From Phenylobacterium sp. (lineage in GTDB: Bacteria; Pseudomonadota; Alphaproteobacteria; Caulobacterales; Caulobacteraceae), in NCBI RefSeq assembly GCF_022402485.1, contig NZ_JAKRSA010000010.1, forward strand, positions 182,428 to 246,427: DNA of 64,000 bases. Reading direction: 5' to 3'. Both the position numbers and the translations under genes were made by a program. The notes under the pieces were generated by a model. The model ran no database searches, was not told the DNA's origin, and saw only the letters and a list, made by a program, of their open reading frames with translations. Position 1 is the stretch's first letter. Every line of letters begins with the position of its first letter. Below are positions 19,802 to 31,549 of the stretch, one piece after another.

Positions 19802-20383
19802 TCAGTCAGCCAGGGTCAGTTCTGGCCATCGGTCCAGGGCGGCCGCAGCGGTCCTGGCAAATCCCTGGGTCTGGCGCAGGGGATTGGGCACCAGCCGCAG
19901 GGCAAAGAGATCAGCCAGGCCAAAGGGAGCAAAGATCCTCAACCGTCCGTCTGGCTCAAGGCGGGCACCTACGGCGAACATGGTGGTGGTGAAGCGGCGC
20001 AGCGCCTCGGCGCTGGAGGCCAGGGGAGCATAAGGTTCGCCAAACCGGTCTTCGAACCAGAGATGCACCCGGGCCTGGTTGCGCACCTCCACCAGGGTGT
20101 CCAGGGGCGGCGGATAGGACGCCGCCGCCCGGCGGATAACGGCATCCTCAGCGTCATAGCTGAGGTCGCCGGCATCGAAATAGCCGAGGTCATAGTCCTT
20201 CAGGCCATAGTCGGGATCGCGGCCAGTCAGGTGGTTGACCGCCTTCTGATAGATGGCGCCGGAAAAGATCATCCAGTCGGGCAGGGCAAGGTCGCGGGCG
20301 ATCTCCATCACGCCCATCAGGCTGGGGGCGTCGCGCAAAATCGCCTCCAGCCGTCGTTCCAAAATGGCGTCTTCGGGAGTCAT
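19802..20383 (-). CDS. Nucleotidyltransferase-like family protein (DUF925 type)
   Basis: A 193-residue protein of the DUF925 family, a branch of the nucleotidyltransferase fold. The metal-binding type signature is seen in [12 protein letters not shown]. The C-terminal part reads [14 protein letters not shown], also typical of the family. The family's substrates are not known. Its ATG at 20383 overlaps the thiD stop by four bases (ATGA), so the two are translationally coupled. No kinase or sugar genes nearby suggest a role. Confidence 0.82.
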   Translation of the reverse strand: MTPEDAILERRLEAILRDAPSLMGVMEIARDLALPDWMIFSGAIYQKAVNHLTGRDPDYGLKDYDLGYFDAGDLSYDAEDAVIRRAAASYPPPLDTLVEVRNQARVHLWFEDRFGEPYAPLASSAEALRRFTTTMFAVGARLEPDGRLRIFAPFGLADLFALRLVPNPLRQTQGFARTAAAALDRWPELTLAD

Positions 20384-21189
20384 CTGCTCAGGGGCCAGCC
20401 ATGGTCCAGGGGGCCGTGGCCCTGGCCAAGGCCCGGCGCACTGGCCAAGGCTTCCTGGACATAGGCCCAGGCCTGGGCCACGGCCGTCGACAGGTCCAGC
20501 CCCTGGGCCAGACCCGTGGCGCAGGCCGAGGCCAGGGTGCAGCCGGTGCCATGGGTGTGGCGGGTTTCCAGGCGATCGGTTTCGAACACAGTGTCGCCGG
20601 TGGGGGTCAACAGCAGATCTACCACCCGTTCGCCGCTCACATGGCCTCCCTTCATCAGCACCGCCCGGGCGCCGAGCCTAAGCAAGGCCTCTCCGGCCCG
20701 GCGCTGGTCGTCGAGGGTTTCCACTGTCAGGCCGGTCAGGGCGGCGGCCTCCGGGGCATTGGGCGTCAGCAGGGCGGCCCTTGGGACCATCAGGCTGCAG
20801 ACGGCGGAAATCGCCACGTCGGCCAGCAGGGGGGCACCGCCCTTGGCGACCATCACCGGATCAATCACCGCTGGAATGGGGGTGGCCTCATCCAGCAGGG
20901 CGGCCACGGCCTCGACCATGGCCACATCGCCAAGCATGCCGGTCTTGATGGCATCGGCACCGATGTCCCCAAGGACGGCGCGGGCCTGGGCCTGGACGAT
21001 GTGGAGGGGGATGGGATGGACGCCGGTGACACCCAGGGTGTTCTGCACGGTCACCGCGGTAATCGCCGTAGTTCCATAGCCCCCGAGGGCCATGACGGTC
21101 TTGAGGTCGGCCTGGATTCCGGCCCCGCCGCCGGAATCGGAGCCGGCGATGATCAGGACCCGGCCAAGGGGACGCGCTGAAGTGGTCAT
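20380..21189 (-). CDS. thiD: Hydroxymethylpyrimidine/phosphomethylpyrimidine kinase
   Basis: A 269-residue ribokinase-fold enzyme of thiamine synthesis that phosphorylates HMP and HMP-P in the cytoplasm. Near the N-terminus it reads [17 protein letters not shown]. The anion-hole and catalytic motif [12 protein letters not shown] lies near residue 211. ATG at 21189 is chosen because the domain begins a few residues later; longer in-frame starts exist upstream. No TPP riboswitch is visible in the 84-bp gap to the divergent SDR gene. Confidence 0.94.
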   Translation of the reverse strand: MTTSARPLGRVLIIAGSDSGGGAGIQADLKTVMALGGYGTTAITAVTVQNTLGVTGVHPIPLHIVQAQARAVLGDIGADAIKTGMLGDVAMVEAVAALLDEATPIPAVIDPVMVAKGGAPLLADVAISAVCSLMVPRAALLTPNAPEAAALTGLTVETLDDQRRAGEALLRLGARAVLMKGGHVSGERVVDLLLTPTGDTVFETDRLETRHTHGTGCTLASACATGLAQGLDLSTAVAQAWAYVQEALASAPGLGQGHGPLDHGWPLSR

Positions 21190-21273
21190 GGCCGCTTTTT
21201 CCATATCCGCTCGTCTCTGACGAGGGGCGCTTGCGGGCTTGCCCACAGGACGGCGCCGGGCGAGGCTGGCCCC

Positions 21274-22026
21274 ATGACGCAGCTTACGAAAATCGCCCTG
21301 GTCACCGGGGCAGGCTCAGGGATCGGCCGGGCCTGTGCGCGCGCCCTGTATGAGGCCGGTTTCGCCCTGGTCCTCACCGGCCGACGCCAGGAGGCCTTGG
21401 AGGCGACCGCCGCAAACCTGCCGGCCTCCCATGTGTTGATCCACCCGGCCGATGTCTCAGACGAGGACCAGGCCAAGGCCCTGTTTGCAGCGACGGCGGC
21501 CCGGTTTGGCCGGCTGGACCTGTTGTTCAACAATGCCGGGACGGGCGCGCCGCCGGTTCCCCTGGAGGACCTGTCGCTCAAGGCCTGGCGGCGGGTGGTG
21601 GACGTCAATCTCACCGGGGCCTTTCTCTGCACCCAGGGGGCCTTTCGCCTGATGAAGGCCCAGGACCCACGGGGCGGGCGGATCATCAATAACGGCTCGA
21701 TCTCGGCCCACGTGCCCCGCCCCCGCTCGGTGGCCTATACGGCCACCAAACACGCCATCACCGGCCTGACCCGGTCGACCAGCCTGGATGGCCGTGCCTA
21801 TGACATCGCTTGCGGCCAGATCGATATCGGCAACGCCGCCACGGAAATGACCGCGGCCATGGGCAGCGGCGTACCCCAGGCCGATGGATCCCTGCGGCCT
21901 GAGCCCATGATGGATGTGGATGCCGTGGCCCGGGCGGTCGTCTACATGGCCAGCCTGCCCCTGGAGGCCAATGTGCAGTTCATGACCGTGATGGCCACCC
22001 AGATGCCCTATATCGGCCGTGGCTGA
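21274..22026 (+). CDS. Short-chain dehydrogenase/reductase
   Basis: A 250-residue classical SDR. The NAD(P)-binding motif TGAGSGIG is at residues 11-18, NNAG is near residue 89, and the active-site YTATK is near residue 155. The C-terminus ([15 protein letters not shown]) resembles a common alphaproteobacterial SDR subgroup. The substrate is not known. The gene is divergent from thiD. Its stop overlaps the GTG start of the next gene by eight bases, indicating co-translation. Confidence 0.92.
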   Translation: MTQLTKIALVTGAGSGIGRACARALYEAGFALVLTGRRQEALEATAANLPASHVLIHPADVSDEDQAKALFAATAARFGRLDLLFNNAGTGAPPVPLEDLSLKAWRRVVDVNLTGAFLCTQGAFRLMKAQDPRGGRIINNGSISAHVPRPRSVAYTATKHAITGLTRSTSLDGRAYDIACGQIDIGNAATEMTAAMGSGVPQADGSLRPEPMMDVDAVARAVVYMASLPLEANVQFMTVMATQMPYIGRG

Positions 22027-22786
22027 GCCTTTCGATTCCCGACGGGTCCGGGCTGAAGCCTATCGGGACTATGTCGGCCTGCAGTTGCGTTTCGCCGAGG
22101 CTTTGGCGGACCGGGGGGACCTCAGCCTTGGGGAGGCCCTGCGGCGCTATACCAGCCTCCACCGCCGCCTGGGTCTGGGCAATGTGACGGCCGACCCCCC
22201 GGGCCCCGATTGGACCCTGTTTGCTAAGCGGCTTGAAGAGGCACCGGATACCCAGGCGCGGCTGGACTGGATCGTGACCACCTTGGCGGCGGCGCCCGAC
22301 GAACAGCCCCAGCCCAACCAGGTTCGCTTCGGCTGCTTCAGCTATGAACCGCCGCAGGACGGCGTGCTTCGCATCCACTTCACCAACCGCGACAGCGAAG
22401 GCGGGGCAGGCCCTTTGGCGCTGTCCAAGGCGGCGATCCGCCGGTCCGAGCTTTCGCGGATGTTTGATCATGTGCGGCGTCTGGAACCGGAGGCGAAGAT
22501 CGTGGCCGGGGCCTCCTGGCTCTATCATGTGCAGGCCTATCGCCGCCTGTACCCCCCCGACTACACGGCCACCGCCACCCCGGCGGGGGAGATGAACCTC
22601 ACGGGAAATTCCAGCTGGGGCCAGTTCCTGACCCATGGAGGGGCCATACGCCCGGCGCTCAGTGCAGAATTCCTGGCTGGCCTGGCGAAGCTGGACCCGC
22701 AGGCACCCTGGCTGGCCTTTCCCCTGCGCCCCCTGCGGGTTAGCGCGCCCCTGGCGGTCTTCACCGCGCACTTCAGCCTGGGTTGA
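22019..22786 (+). CDS. Hypothetical protein, 255 residues
   Basis: A 255-residue soluble protein without a recognised domain. It begins at GTG 22019 inside the end of the SDR gene. The sequence is rich in Arg and Trp and contains [16 protein letters not shown] and [16 protein letters not shown] segments that look conserved, with no signal peptide or membrane helix. Tight overlap with the SDR gene suggests a shared pathway. It converges on folP with a 5-bp gap. Confidence 0.75.
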   Translation: MAEPFDSRRVRAEAYRDYVGLQLRFAEALADRGDLSLGEALRRYTSLHRRLGLGNVTADPPGPDWTLFAKRLEEAPDTQARLDWIVTTLAAAPDEQPQPNQVRFGCFSYEPPQDGVLRIHFTNRDSEGGAGPLALSKAAIRRSELSRMFDHVRRLEPEAKIVAGASWLYHVQAYRRLYPPDYTATATPAGEMNLTGNSSWGQFLTHGGAIRPALSAEFLAGLAKLDPQAPWLAFPLRPLRVSAPLAVFTAHFSLG

Positions 22787-22791
22787 CGGCC

Positions 22792-23619
22792 TCAGGCCCG
22801 CGCCGAGGCGATGGCCGACCAGACGGCCAGCCCCTGGGCAGTCAGGGCCACATCATGGACCCGGAGGGCGGCGACGCCGGCCTGGGCACCTGCCAGGGCT
22901 GCTGCCAGGGAGCCTGGCCCGCGCCCGTCGGGTGCCTCCGCAGCCGGGTGGAGCGCCTGGATGAACCGCTTGCGACTGGCCCCCAGGATCACCGGGAACC
23001 CCAGGGCGCAGACCGTGTCCAGATGCGCTAGCAGGGCCAGATTATGGTCCAGGGTCTTACCAAAGCCGATCCCGGGGTCGAGCCAGATCTTCTCCCGTGC
23101 CACCCCTGCGGCCATGGCGGCGTCCGCCCGGGCCCCAAGAAACTGACAGACCTCGGCCACCACATCCTCATAGTGCGGGGCCGCCTGCATGGTGCGCGGC
23201 TCGCCCTGCATGTGCATCAGCACCACCTGGCAGCCTAGCTCGGCGGCCACGTCAGGCGCCTCGGGGGCGTGGCGCAGGGCGGTGACATCGTTCCAGATCG
23301 CCGCCCCTGCAGTGATGGCTGCCCGGGCCACGACCGGCTTCATGGTGTCCACCGACAGGGGCAGTGCCGTCTCGGCGGCCAGGGCCGCGATTACGGGCAC
23401 GACCCGGGCGATCTCCACCTCAGGGCTGACCTGAGTCGCCCCCGGGCGTGTGGACTCGCCGCCGAGATCGAGGAGGTCGGCACCCTGGGCGATCAGGCGC
23501 CGCGCCTGGGCCAGGGCGGGCTCGAGGGCGTCAAATCTTCCCCCATCGGAAAAGCTGTCGGGGGTCAGGTTCAGGACCCCCATGATCAGGGGGCGGAGAG
23601 GCGCGGCGGGACGGGTCAC
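22792..23619 (-). CDS. folP: Dihydropteroate synthase
   Basis: A 275-residue TIM-barrel enzyme of folate synthesis joining 4-aminobenzoate to dihydropterin pyrophosphate; it is the sulfonamide target. Key signatures are MGVLNLTPDSFSDGG near the N-terminus, LDLGGESTRPGA, the LDPGIGFGK loop and ILGASRKRFI. GTG at 23619 is the start, giving MTRPAAPLRPL. The gene stands alone; folK or glmM, common partners, are not adjacent. Confidence 0.95.
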   Translation of the reverse strand: MTRPAAPLRPLIMGVLNLTPDSFSDGGRFDALEPALAQARRLIAQGADLLDLGGESTRPGATQVSPEVEIARVVPVIAALAAETALPLSVDTMKPVVARAAITAGAAIWNDVTALRHAPEAPDVAAELGCQVVLMHMQGEPRTMQAAPHYEDVVAEVCQFLGARADAAMAAGVAREKIWLDPGIGFGKTLDHNLALLAHLDTVCALGFPVILGASRKRFIQALHPAAEAPDGRGPGSLAAALAGAQAGVAALRVHDVALTAQGLAVWSAIASARA

Positions 23620-23680
23620 GGCAGGCCTCCTGGGGTCAGGTGATCGATCCGCCCAATCCCTTGCCCCATAAGGGCCTGGG

Positions 23681-24016
23681 GTGCCAATCCAAGCGGCGCC
23701 TGGGGTGAAATTCGGCGAGGGCTCACAACGGGCGCAGGAAGTCTGTCACAGGCGCATCCTAGGGTGTCGGGAGGGATGGCCAACCGAGCTTTTGGCCAAG
23801 CACCTGGGATGCAAGATCGTGATCATCAATCCGCTACGCCACTTCCGGCGGCGCAAACGGCTCATGGCCGAGGCCGAGGAAGAGGTCCTCTATCTCCGCC
23901 GGCGGTTCGGCGCCGAGGCCCATGCCGCCGCCCTCGGAAAACTGAGCCGCTCAGACCTGACCCGTTGGGGCCGCCAAGTGATCACTGAGGCAGCCCGGCG
24001 CCTGAAGGCGGGCTAG
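23681..24016 (+). CDS. Small basic hypothetical protein, start uncertain
   Basis: The C-terminal 70 residues look like a genuine small protein (IVIINPLRHFRRRKRLMAEAEEEVLYLRRRFG and on), a basic-acidic helical sequence. The first 37 residues are poorly protein-like. TTG at 23792 or GTG at 23819 would give 74 or 65 residues, and one of these is probably the real start. The function is unknown. It converges with ftsH. Confidence 0.55.
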   Translation: MPIQAAPGVKFGEGSQRAQEVCHRRILGCREGWPTELLAKHLGCKIVIINPLRHFRRRKRLMAEAEEEVLYLRRRFGAEAHAAALGKLSRSDLTRWGRQVITEAARRLKAG

Positions 24017-24047
24017 TCCCCACCCCAGGCGCCGATCACGGTAATCG

Positions 24048-25931
<1,884 letters not shown>

Positions 25932-26069
25932 GGTCTTTTTGATCCGTCTCGGGAAAACTCGGGTTCAGGACCTAAGATAGGATGGCCTGAGCCGTTTCAC
26001 CAGCAAGGGGCGGGCCAGAGTCTCACTGGGGCGCTCCTTTTGGCTGGAAACTGCACCAGCGCCCACGAG

Positions 26070-26100
26070 AAAGGCCGCGCAGGCAGGCTGCGCGGCCAGA
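26070..26100 (-). terminator. rpsU terminator
   Basis: GGCCGCGCAG and CTGCGCGGCC form a perfect 10-bp stem with a 5-base loop (26073-26097). On the minus strand it is followed by TTTCT. It lies 60 bp after the rpsU stop and upstream of ftsH. Confidence 0.75.
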
Positions 26101-26155
26101 CTTTAACCAAGTATGTCCCTGTAAAGCGGCCCAGGGGGCCGCCTGTCCGCGTCCC

Positions 26156-26389
26156 TTAGCGGGTCGGCCGCTTCGGCGCAGCGATCAGGCCTTCACGCTG
26201 GGCGCGCTTGCGGGCCAGCTTGCGGGCGCGACGGACGGCTTCGGCCTTCTGACGGGCCCGCTTCTCCGAGGGCTTCTCGTAATGGACGTGGCGCTTCATC
26301 TCGCGGAACGAGCCTTCGCGCTGCATCTTCTTCTTCAGGGCCTTGAGGGCCTGGTCGACGTTGTTGTCGCGGACGAAAATCTGAACCAG
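26156..26389 (-). CDS. rpsU: Ribosomal protein S21, apparent CTG start
   Basis: A 77-residue S21 reading [20 protein letters not shown] near the N-terminus and then [20 protein letters not shown], with a basic C-terminal tail. It is a small-subunit protein needed for initiation. In this frame the nearest upstream stop (TAG) is six codons before the start, and no ATG, GTG or TTG occurs between it and the domain. The codon in the start position is CTG at 26389, preceded by AGGAG at an 8-base spacing. A CTG start is therefore the simplest reading; a sequencing error is the alternative. A hairpin terminator follows. Confidence 0.9.
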   Translation of the reverse strand: MVQIFVRDNNVDQALKALKKKMQREGSFREMKRHVHYEKPSEKRARQKAEAVRRARKLARKRAQREGLIAAPKRPTR

Positions 26390-26568
26390 GGGACTCTCTC
26401 CTGCCTACCTGAATGTTGCGCCACCCGGCGCACATGGCGGTGGCGGTGAAACAAAAATACCAATGAACCCCGCAAGCGACCGCTCCGGAGCCGAGGGCGG
26501 CGAAATAGCAGAAGGCTTAGGCTGTGTCCACGCAAGACGGCGGCTTTCGACGGGGTTAGACTGGGCAA

Positions 26569-27237
26569 ATGTCAGACGCCGCCTCAACGCCCCACCCTGA
26601 TCCCGATGCCTGGGCCCGTGAAGTCGAGGACCAGGTGCTTTCTTGCGCCCTGCCCCACGTAGCGCAGATGGGCTGGAGTCCCCTGCTGGTGGCTCGCGCG
26701 GGGGCCGAGGCCGGACTGTCGACCGGGGAGATCGAGCTTCTGTTCCCCAATGGGGCGGCGGACTTGGCCGCGCTGCTCTGCCGCCGCCATGACCGCGAGA
26801 CGGGGGCCATCCTGGCCAACATCGATCCCCAGACCCTGAAGATCCGCGAGCGCATCCGGCTGGCGGTGGAAACCCGTCTGGATGCCGCCGCCCGGGACGA
26901 GGTTATCGCCCGTCGCTGGTGCGGCTTCCTGGCTCTGCCCTACAACCTGGGCCTGGCCAGCCGTCTCCTGTGGGACAGCGCCGACCAGCTCTGGCGTTGG
27001 GCCGGCGACACCGCCACCGACGAGAACCACTATTCCAAGCGCGCCATTCTGTCGGGCATTCTGTCAGCCGCGCTGGCTCTCCGGGTGGCCTCAGGCCGCG
27101 AGGCGGCCATGGCCTTTGTCGACGCCCGCATCGCCAATGTGATGAGCTTTGAAAAGTGGAAGGCGACCACCAAGATCCGCCCATCTGAAGCCCTCAAGAC
27201 CCTCGCCCAGACCTTGGGCCGCCTGCGCTACGGCTGA
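26569..27237 (+). CDS. COQ9 family protein (ubiquinone synthesis)
   Basis: A 222-residue homologue of COQ9, a TetR-like helical lipid-binding protein that supports COQ7-type hydroxylation in ubiquinone synthesis. The N-terminal helix-turn region (MGWSPLLVARAGAEAGLS) and the C-terminal COQ9 core (RRWCGFLALPYNLGLASRLLWDSADQLWRWAGD) are clear. ATG at 26569 is the start. It is divergent from rpsU and convergent with purK. ubiB and ubiE of the same pathway lie elsewhere in the window. Confidence 0.9.
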   Translation: MSDAASTPHPDPDAWAREVEDQVLSCALPHVAQMGWSPLLVARAGAEAGLSTGEIELLFPNGAADLAALLCRRHDRETGAILANIDPQTLKIRERIRLAVETRLDAAARDEVIARRWCGFLALPYNLGLASRLLWDSADQLWRWAGDTATDENHYSKRAILSGILSAALALRVASGREAAMAFVDARIANVMSFEKWKATTKIRPSEALKTLAQTLGRLRYG

Positions 27238-27250
27238 GGGACGGCCCCGC

Positions 27251-28333
27251 CTAAAGCCGCGATAGCCGGTTGATGTGGCCCATCTTGCGGCCGGGCTTGG
27301 CCTGTCGTTTGCCATAGAGGTGCAGCCGCGTCTCCGGCTCGCTGGCCAGCTTGGCCCAGGCATCAGCCTCATCGCCCAGCAGGTTCAACATCTCCACCCG
27401 GGCCCGGGCATCGGTGGGTCCCAGCGGCCAGCCGGCTACGGCGCGGATGTGCTGCTCGAACTGGCAGACCTCGCAGCCGTCCTGGGTCCAGTGGCCGGTA
27501 TTGTGCACCCTGGGCGCAATCTCATTGGCCAGCAGGCGACCATCGGCCAGCTCGAACAGTTCGATGCCGATCACCCCCACATAGTCCAGGCGGGTGAGGA
27601 TCTGGGCGGCGATGCGTTCGGCCTGGGCGGAAAGGTCAGGGCTGGCCGGGGCCGGGGCGACGGTGCGGCGCAGGATGCCGCCTTCGTGGTGGTTCTCCCC
27701 CAGGGGATAGATGGCCAGGGCCCCATCGCGGCCGCGGGCGGCGATCACCGAGAGCTCGCGCACGAAATCGGCCGGGGCTTCCAGAATGCAGGGGACCCCG
27801 CCAAGGGCGTCGAACACAGCGCCAGCCTTGGCGGCGTGCTCGACCCACTTCTGGCCCTTACCGTCATAGCCCTCCCGGCGGGTCTTCATCAGGGCCGGGG
27901 CGCCCAGCTGAGCTGCTGCGGCCACAGCATCCTGGGCGCTGTCCACCGGCAGGAAGGCCACCGTGCGGACCCCGGCCTCATTGAGGAAGGTCTTCTCCGC
28001 CACCCGGTCCTGGGCCACGGCCAAGGTCTTTTCATTGGGGGCCACAGGGGCGCCCAGGGCCTTCAGCCGTGCGACGGCAGCGGCCGGCACATTCTCGAAT
28101 TCATAGGTGATCACGTCGCAGAGGTCGGCCAGCCGGCCCAGGGCGTCGGGATCATCAAAAGGAGCGATCAGGGTTTCCCGGGCCACCCGGGAGGCCGGGG
28201 CATCCAGCTCAGGGGTCAAGATCACCACGTCGAAGCCCAGGCGACCGGCGGCCAGGGCCAGCATCCGGCCAAGCTGTCCGCCGCCCAGGATGCCGATGAC
28301 GGTGCCTGGCGCCAGGGGGAAGCCCTCGTTCAC
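27251..28333 (-). CDS. purK: 5-(carboxyamino)imidazole ribonucleotide synthase
   Basis: A 360-residue ATP-grasp enzyme that carboxylates AIR with ATP and bicarbonate. Near the N-terminus it has IGILGGGQLGRMLALAA. The ATP-grasp core includes MKTRREGYDGKGQ and later ELFELADGRLLANEIAPRVHNTGHWT, a PurK hallmark. GTG at 28333 is the start, two bases after the purE stop. The gene pair supplies consecutive steps of purine synthesis. Confidence 0.95.
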   Translation of the reverse strand: MNEGFPLAPGTVIGILGGGQLGRMLALAAGRLGFDVVILTPELDAPASRVARETLIAPFDDPDALGRLADLCDVITYEFENVPAAAVARLKALGAPVAPNEKTLAVAQDRVAEKTFLNEAGVRTVAFLPVDSAQDAVAAAAQLGAPALMKTRREGYDGKGQKWVEHAAKAGAVFDALGGVPCILEAPADFVRELSVIAARGRDGALAIYPLGENHHEGGILRRTVAPAPASPDLSAQAERIAAQILTRLDYVGVIGIELFELADGRLLANEIAPRVHNTGHWTQDGCEVCQFEQHIRAVAGWPLGPTDARARVEMLNLLGDEADAWAKLASEPETRLHLYGKRQAKPGRKMGHINRLSRL

Positions 28334-28335
28334 CT

Positions 28336-28851
28336 TCAGAGGTCCTCGACGCTCTCGGCCACGGCCTCGGCCAGGGCCTGGGCGAAGGCGGTCAGACGGT
28401 CGGCCAGGTCAGGGTCGGACAGCGCCAGGATACGGGCGGCCAAAATGCCGGCGTTCTTGGCCCCGGCCTCACCGATGGCCAGGGTGGCCACGGGAATGCC
28501 GCCGGGCATCTGGACGATGGAGAGCAGACTATCCATGCCCTTCAGCGCCTTGGATTCCACCGGCACGCCCAGCACCGGCAACTCGGTCATGGAAGCGGCC
28601 ATGCCCGGCAGATGGGCAGCCCCGCCGGCCCCGGCGATGATCACCTTATAGCCCGCCGCCTTGGCGGTGGTGGCGAAGTCATAGAGCCGCTGTGGGGTGC
28701 GGTGGGCCGAGACCACCTTGGCCTCCCAGGCGACGCCGAGGCCATCGAGCTGCTCGGCCGCCAGGCGCAGGGTGGGCCAGTCGGAGCGGCTGCCCATTAT
28801 AATGGCGACGGGCGGGCGACCGCCTGGACCGGCGGGGTTGGAACTGGCCAT
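28336..28851 (-). CDS. purE: N5-CAIR mutase, class I PurE
   Basis: A protein of 171 residues that converts N5-CAIR to CAIR. Diagnostic motifs are [18 protein letters not shown] with the catalytic histidine, and the [13 protein letters not shown] loop. ATG at 28851 gives the usual short N-terminal extension. It is the first gene of a purEK operon and is divergent from the GGDEF gene across 109 bp. Confidence 0.96.
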   Translation of the reverse strand: MASSNPAGPGGRPPVAIIMGSRSDWPTLRLAAEQLDGLGVAWEAKVVSAHRTPQRLYDFATTAKAAGYKVIIAGAGGAAHLPGMAASMTELPVLGVPVESKALKGMDSLLSIVQMPGGIPVATLAIGEAGAKNAGILAARILALSDPDLADRLTAFAQALAEAVAESVEDL

Positions 28852-28960
28852 CAGACGGCCCCCTTGATGGGAAAGGCGCGGAGTATAGGCGCCACCTTTG
28901 CGCCGGCAACCGATCACCGGTACGATTCTTATGGTTAAGGCTGGATGTGATTCCCTCACC

Positions 28961-29680
28961 ATGAAGATCACGGGCGCGCGTACTGAACCCTTTGCGGCCA
29001 TCCGCAAGCGGGCTCTGGCTCAGGCTGGCGCCCAAAGCTCTGCGGCCCGGGCCCTGCCTGCGGACAAGGCCGGCTTTCTCGGGGTGTCAGAAACCGAGAT
29101 GACCCCGGCGGTTCGCGGGGCGCTGCAGACCCTGTTGACCGAGATCGACGACCTGCGCGGCGAGGTCGGGCGGCTCAAGGCCAAGCTGGTGGAGGCCGAA
29201 AGCCTGGCCGACCGGGACGCCCTGACGCCGGTGCTCAACCGCCGGGCTTTCATGCGGGAACTGGCCCGGGTCCAGACCTTCTCCCGGCGCTATTCTTCGC
29301 CGGCCAGCCTGGTCTATTTCGACCTGGACGACTTCAAGAGCGTCAATGACCGGTTTGGCCATGCTGCTGGCGATGCGGTGCTCAAGGCGGTGGCCGAGCG
29401 CCTCACCGGCCTGGTGCGCGACAGCGATATTGTCGGGCGCATGGGCGGAGATGAGTTCGCTGTGGTCCTGGTCCAGGTCACCGCCCTGACCGCCCAGGCC
29501 AAGGCCGAGGCCCTGGCGAGGACCCTGGAGCAGGCACCCATCCAGTTCGGTGACTGGTCTGCGCCCCTGCATCTTTCCTATGGGGTCTGCGAAATCCCCC
29601 ATGATGGCGAGCCCGAGGCCATCGTCGCCGAAGCGGATGCGGCCATGTACCTGCGCAAGCGCGAGCGCCACGCCGGCTGA
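28961..29680 (+). CDS. Diguanylate cyclase, soluble, with coiled coil
   Basis: A 239-residue cytoplasmic protein with a C-terminal GGDEF domain. The active-site motif GGDEF is intact ([10 protein letters not shown]), as is the substrate-binding [19 protein letters not shown]. The N-terminal part contains a heptad-like coiled coil ([24 protein letters not shown]) that probably drives dimerisation. The layout resembles Caulobacter DgcB, but identity is not claimed. An inhibitory-site RxxD is not obvious. ATG at 28961 is preferred. The stop TGA overlaps the next ATG by one base. Confidence 0.9.
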   Translation: MKITGARTEPFAAIRKRALAQAGAQSSAARALPADKAGFLGVSETEMTPAVRGALQTLLTEIDDLRGEVGRLKAKLVEAESLADRDALTPVLNRRAFMRELARVQTFSRRYSSPASLVYFDLDDFKSVNDRFGHAAGDAVLKAVAERLTGLVRDSDIVGRMGGDEFAVVLVQVTALTAQAKAEALARTLEQAPIQFGDWSAPLHLSYGVCEIPHDGEPEAIVAEADAAMYLRKRERHAG

Positions 29681-30471
29681 TGGCGTTTGTCCGCACCTAT
29701 GAGGAAGAGGCGCCCCAGCGGATCAACCGCTGGCTGGCCCAGAGCGGCGTCTGTTCGCGGCGGGAGGCTGAAGCCCTGATCGCCGCCGGTCAGGTTTCCA
29801 TTGACGGTCATACCGTCACCGATCCCGGCCGCAAGATCGAGAAAGGCCAGACGCTTACCCTCGACGATGGCGCCCAGGCGCGGCTGCAGGGTCAGCTGAC
29901 AGTGATCATCAACAAGCCTGTCGGTTACGTCTCAGCCCAGCCGGATCCGGGGCAGATTCCAGCCGCCAGACTCCTGACCCGGGAAGGCTTGTGGGGAGAC
30001 CCCGTCGAGATTCCCGCCGCCGATCGTAGCCTCGCGCCGGTGGGCCGCCTGGATCTGGATAGCCGGGGCCTGCTGATCCTGTCGGAGGACGGGGTGGTGA
30101 CCAAGGCGGTGATCGGCCCGGACTCGCAGATGGAGAAGGAATATCTGGTCCGGGTGCGCGGCGATATCTCAGAGCCGGTCCTGACCAGACTGCGCCACGG
30201 CCTGTCCCTGGACGGTCGCCAGTTGAAGCCGGCCAAGGTCACCCTGGCTGGCGACCAACGCCTGCGCTTCATCCTGACCGAGGGGCGCAACCGCCAGATC
30301 CGCCGGATGTGCGACCTGGTGGGCCTGTCGATCATCGATCTCTACCGGCTCAGGGTCGGCCCCCTGAAGGTCGGCGATCTTCCGGAGGGCCGTTGGCGGC
30401 CGATCACCCCGCGCGAACGCGAGGCCCTACTGACCCCGGGTTTCAGCCCCAAGCCCGCCCGGCGCCGCTGA
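29680..30471 (+). CDS. Pseudouridine synthase, RluF/RsuA type
   Basis: A 263-residue protein with an N-terminal S4 RNA-binding domain (RINRWLAQSGVCSRREAEALIAAG) and a RsuA-family catalytic domain. The catalytic aspartate is in GRLDLDSRGLLIL, and the EGRNRQIRRMCDLVGL motif follows. The wording is closest to RluF, which modifies 23S rRNA near position 2604. RluB is less likely. It is co-translated with the diguanylate cyclase gene (one-base overlap). It converges with the alpha/beta hydrolase gene. Confidence 0.88.
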   Translation: MAFVRTYEEEAPQRINRWLAQSGVCSRREAEALIAAGQVSIDGHTVTDPGRKIEKGQTLTLDDGAQARLQGQLTVIINKPVGYVSAQPDPGQIPAARLLTREGLWGDPVEIPAADRSLAPVGRLDLDSRGLLILSEDGVVTKAVIGPDSQMEKEYLVRVRGDISEPVLTRLRHGLSLDGRQLKPAKVTLAGDQRLRFILTEGRNRQIRRMCDLVGLSIIDLYRLRVGPLKVGDLPEGRWRPITPREREALLTPGFSPKPARRR

Positions 30472-30474
30472 GGC

Positions 30475-31428
30475 TCAGGCCATGGCCCGGGCCAGGGCGT
30501 CGCGGCTATCGCGGGCTGCGGTCTGGCTGACCCTCGCCTCCGCCGCCCACTGGAACCCGTGGAAGGCACCAGGATAGACGTGCAGCTCCACCGGCACGCC
30601 GGCCCGGAGCAATCGCTGGGCGAAGGCGAGGTCCTCCTCCAGGAACAGGTCCAGGGCGCCGGTGGCGATATAGGTGGGGGGCAGGCCGGAGACATCGGCC
30701 GCCCGCGCCGCCGCCGCATAGGGCGAAACCCCTTCAGCGCCGGGCGTCTGTCCCAGCAGGGCGCGCCAGCCAAATGCGTTGGCCTGGGGCGTCCAGACGA
30801 ACGCTCCCGCAAAGGGGTGCGGATCGGTGGTGATGCAGGTGCGGTCGTCGATCATCGGATAGATCAGGTGCTGGAACGCCAGCGGGTACTCTCCCCGGTC
30901 CCGGGCCAAGAGGGCCAGACCTGCCGCCAAACCACCGCCGGCGCTCTCGCCCATGAGGCCAATACGGGCCGGATCGATCCCGAGGTCCCCGGCATGGTCG
31001 AACACATAGGCCAGGGCGGCATAGCAATCCTCCACCGGGCCCGGGAACGGGGTCTCCGGGGCCAGTCGATATTCCACCGAGACGATGCAGCAGGCCAGAT
31101 CGGCGGCTAACGGCCGGTGGACCGCCTCATTGTCAGCAGCCGCCCCGGCCACATACCCACCCCCGTGGATGTGCAGAATGCAGGGCAAAGGTCCTGAAGC
31201 CTGTTGCGGGCGATAGATCAGCACCTCGACCGGCGGCGCGCCGGCGGGTCCTGGAACGCTGCGCCGCTCCAGGCTGGTGCGGGCCAGATCTTCAGGCCGG
31301 ACCTGGAAGCGGGCCGGGCGGCCACGCATGAAGGGCAGGATCGCCTCGGTCAGCTCAAAGGCCGGGAAGGTGTCGAGCAGAGGGAGCAGGTCGGGGTCGA
31401 CCCGGTCTCTGTTGGCGGCCTTGTCCAT
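30475..31428 (-). CDS. Alpha/beta hydrolase, HSL (hormone-sensitive lipase) family
   Basis: A 317-residue esterase. The oxyanion motif HIHGGGYV and the nucleophile elbow GESAGG define the HSL branch. The catalytic Asp/His pair is likely in TGALDLFLEED and VYPGAFHGF. It has no signal peptide, so it is cytoplasmic. The substrate is unknown, probably short-chain esters. ATG at 31428 is the start. No close partner gene is seen, and otsA lies 121 bp upstream on the same strand. Confidence 0.9.
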   Translation of the reverse strand: MDKAANRDRVDPDLLPLLDTFPAFELTEAILPFMRGRPARFQVRPEDLARTSLERRSVPGPAGAPPVEVLIYRPQQASGPLPCILHIHGGGYVAGAAADNEAVHRPLAADLACCIVSVEYRLAPETPFPGPVEDCYAALAYVFDHAGDLGIDPARIGLMGESAGGGLAAGLALLARDRGEYPLAFQHLIYPMIDDRTCITTDPHPFAGAFVWTPQANAFGWRALLGQTPGAEGVSPYAAAARAADVSGLPPTYIATGALDLFLEEDLAFAQRLLRAGVPVELHVYPGAFHGFQWAAEARVSQTAARDSRDALARAMA

Positions 31429-31549
31429 GTCGTGCTCCCCCTGTCATGTGCCGCCAGATTGGCAGGCGCTGCGGCGATGGGGAAGCCTGGAGCAGGAGAC
31501 GCGGTGTCCGTGTCTGGTCTGGGTTATGGCCGGGGATGATGGGCCAGTG

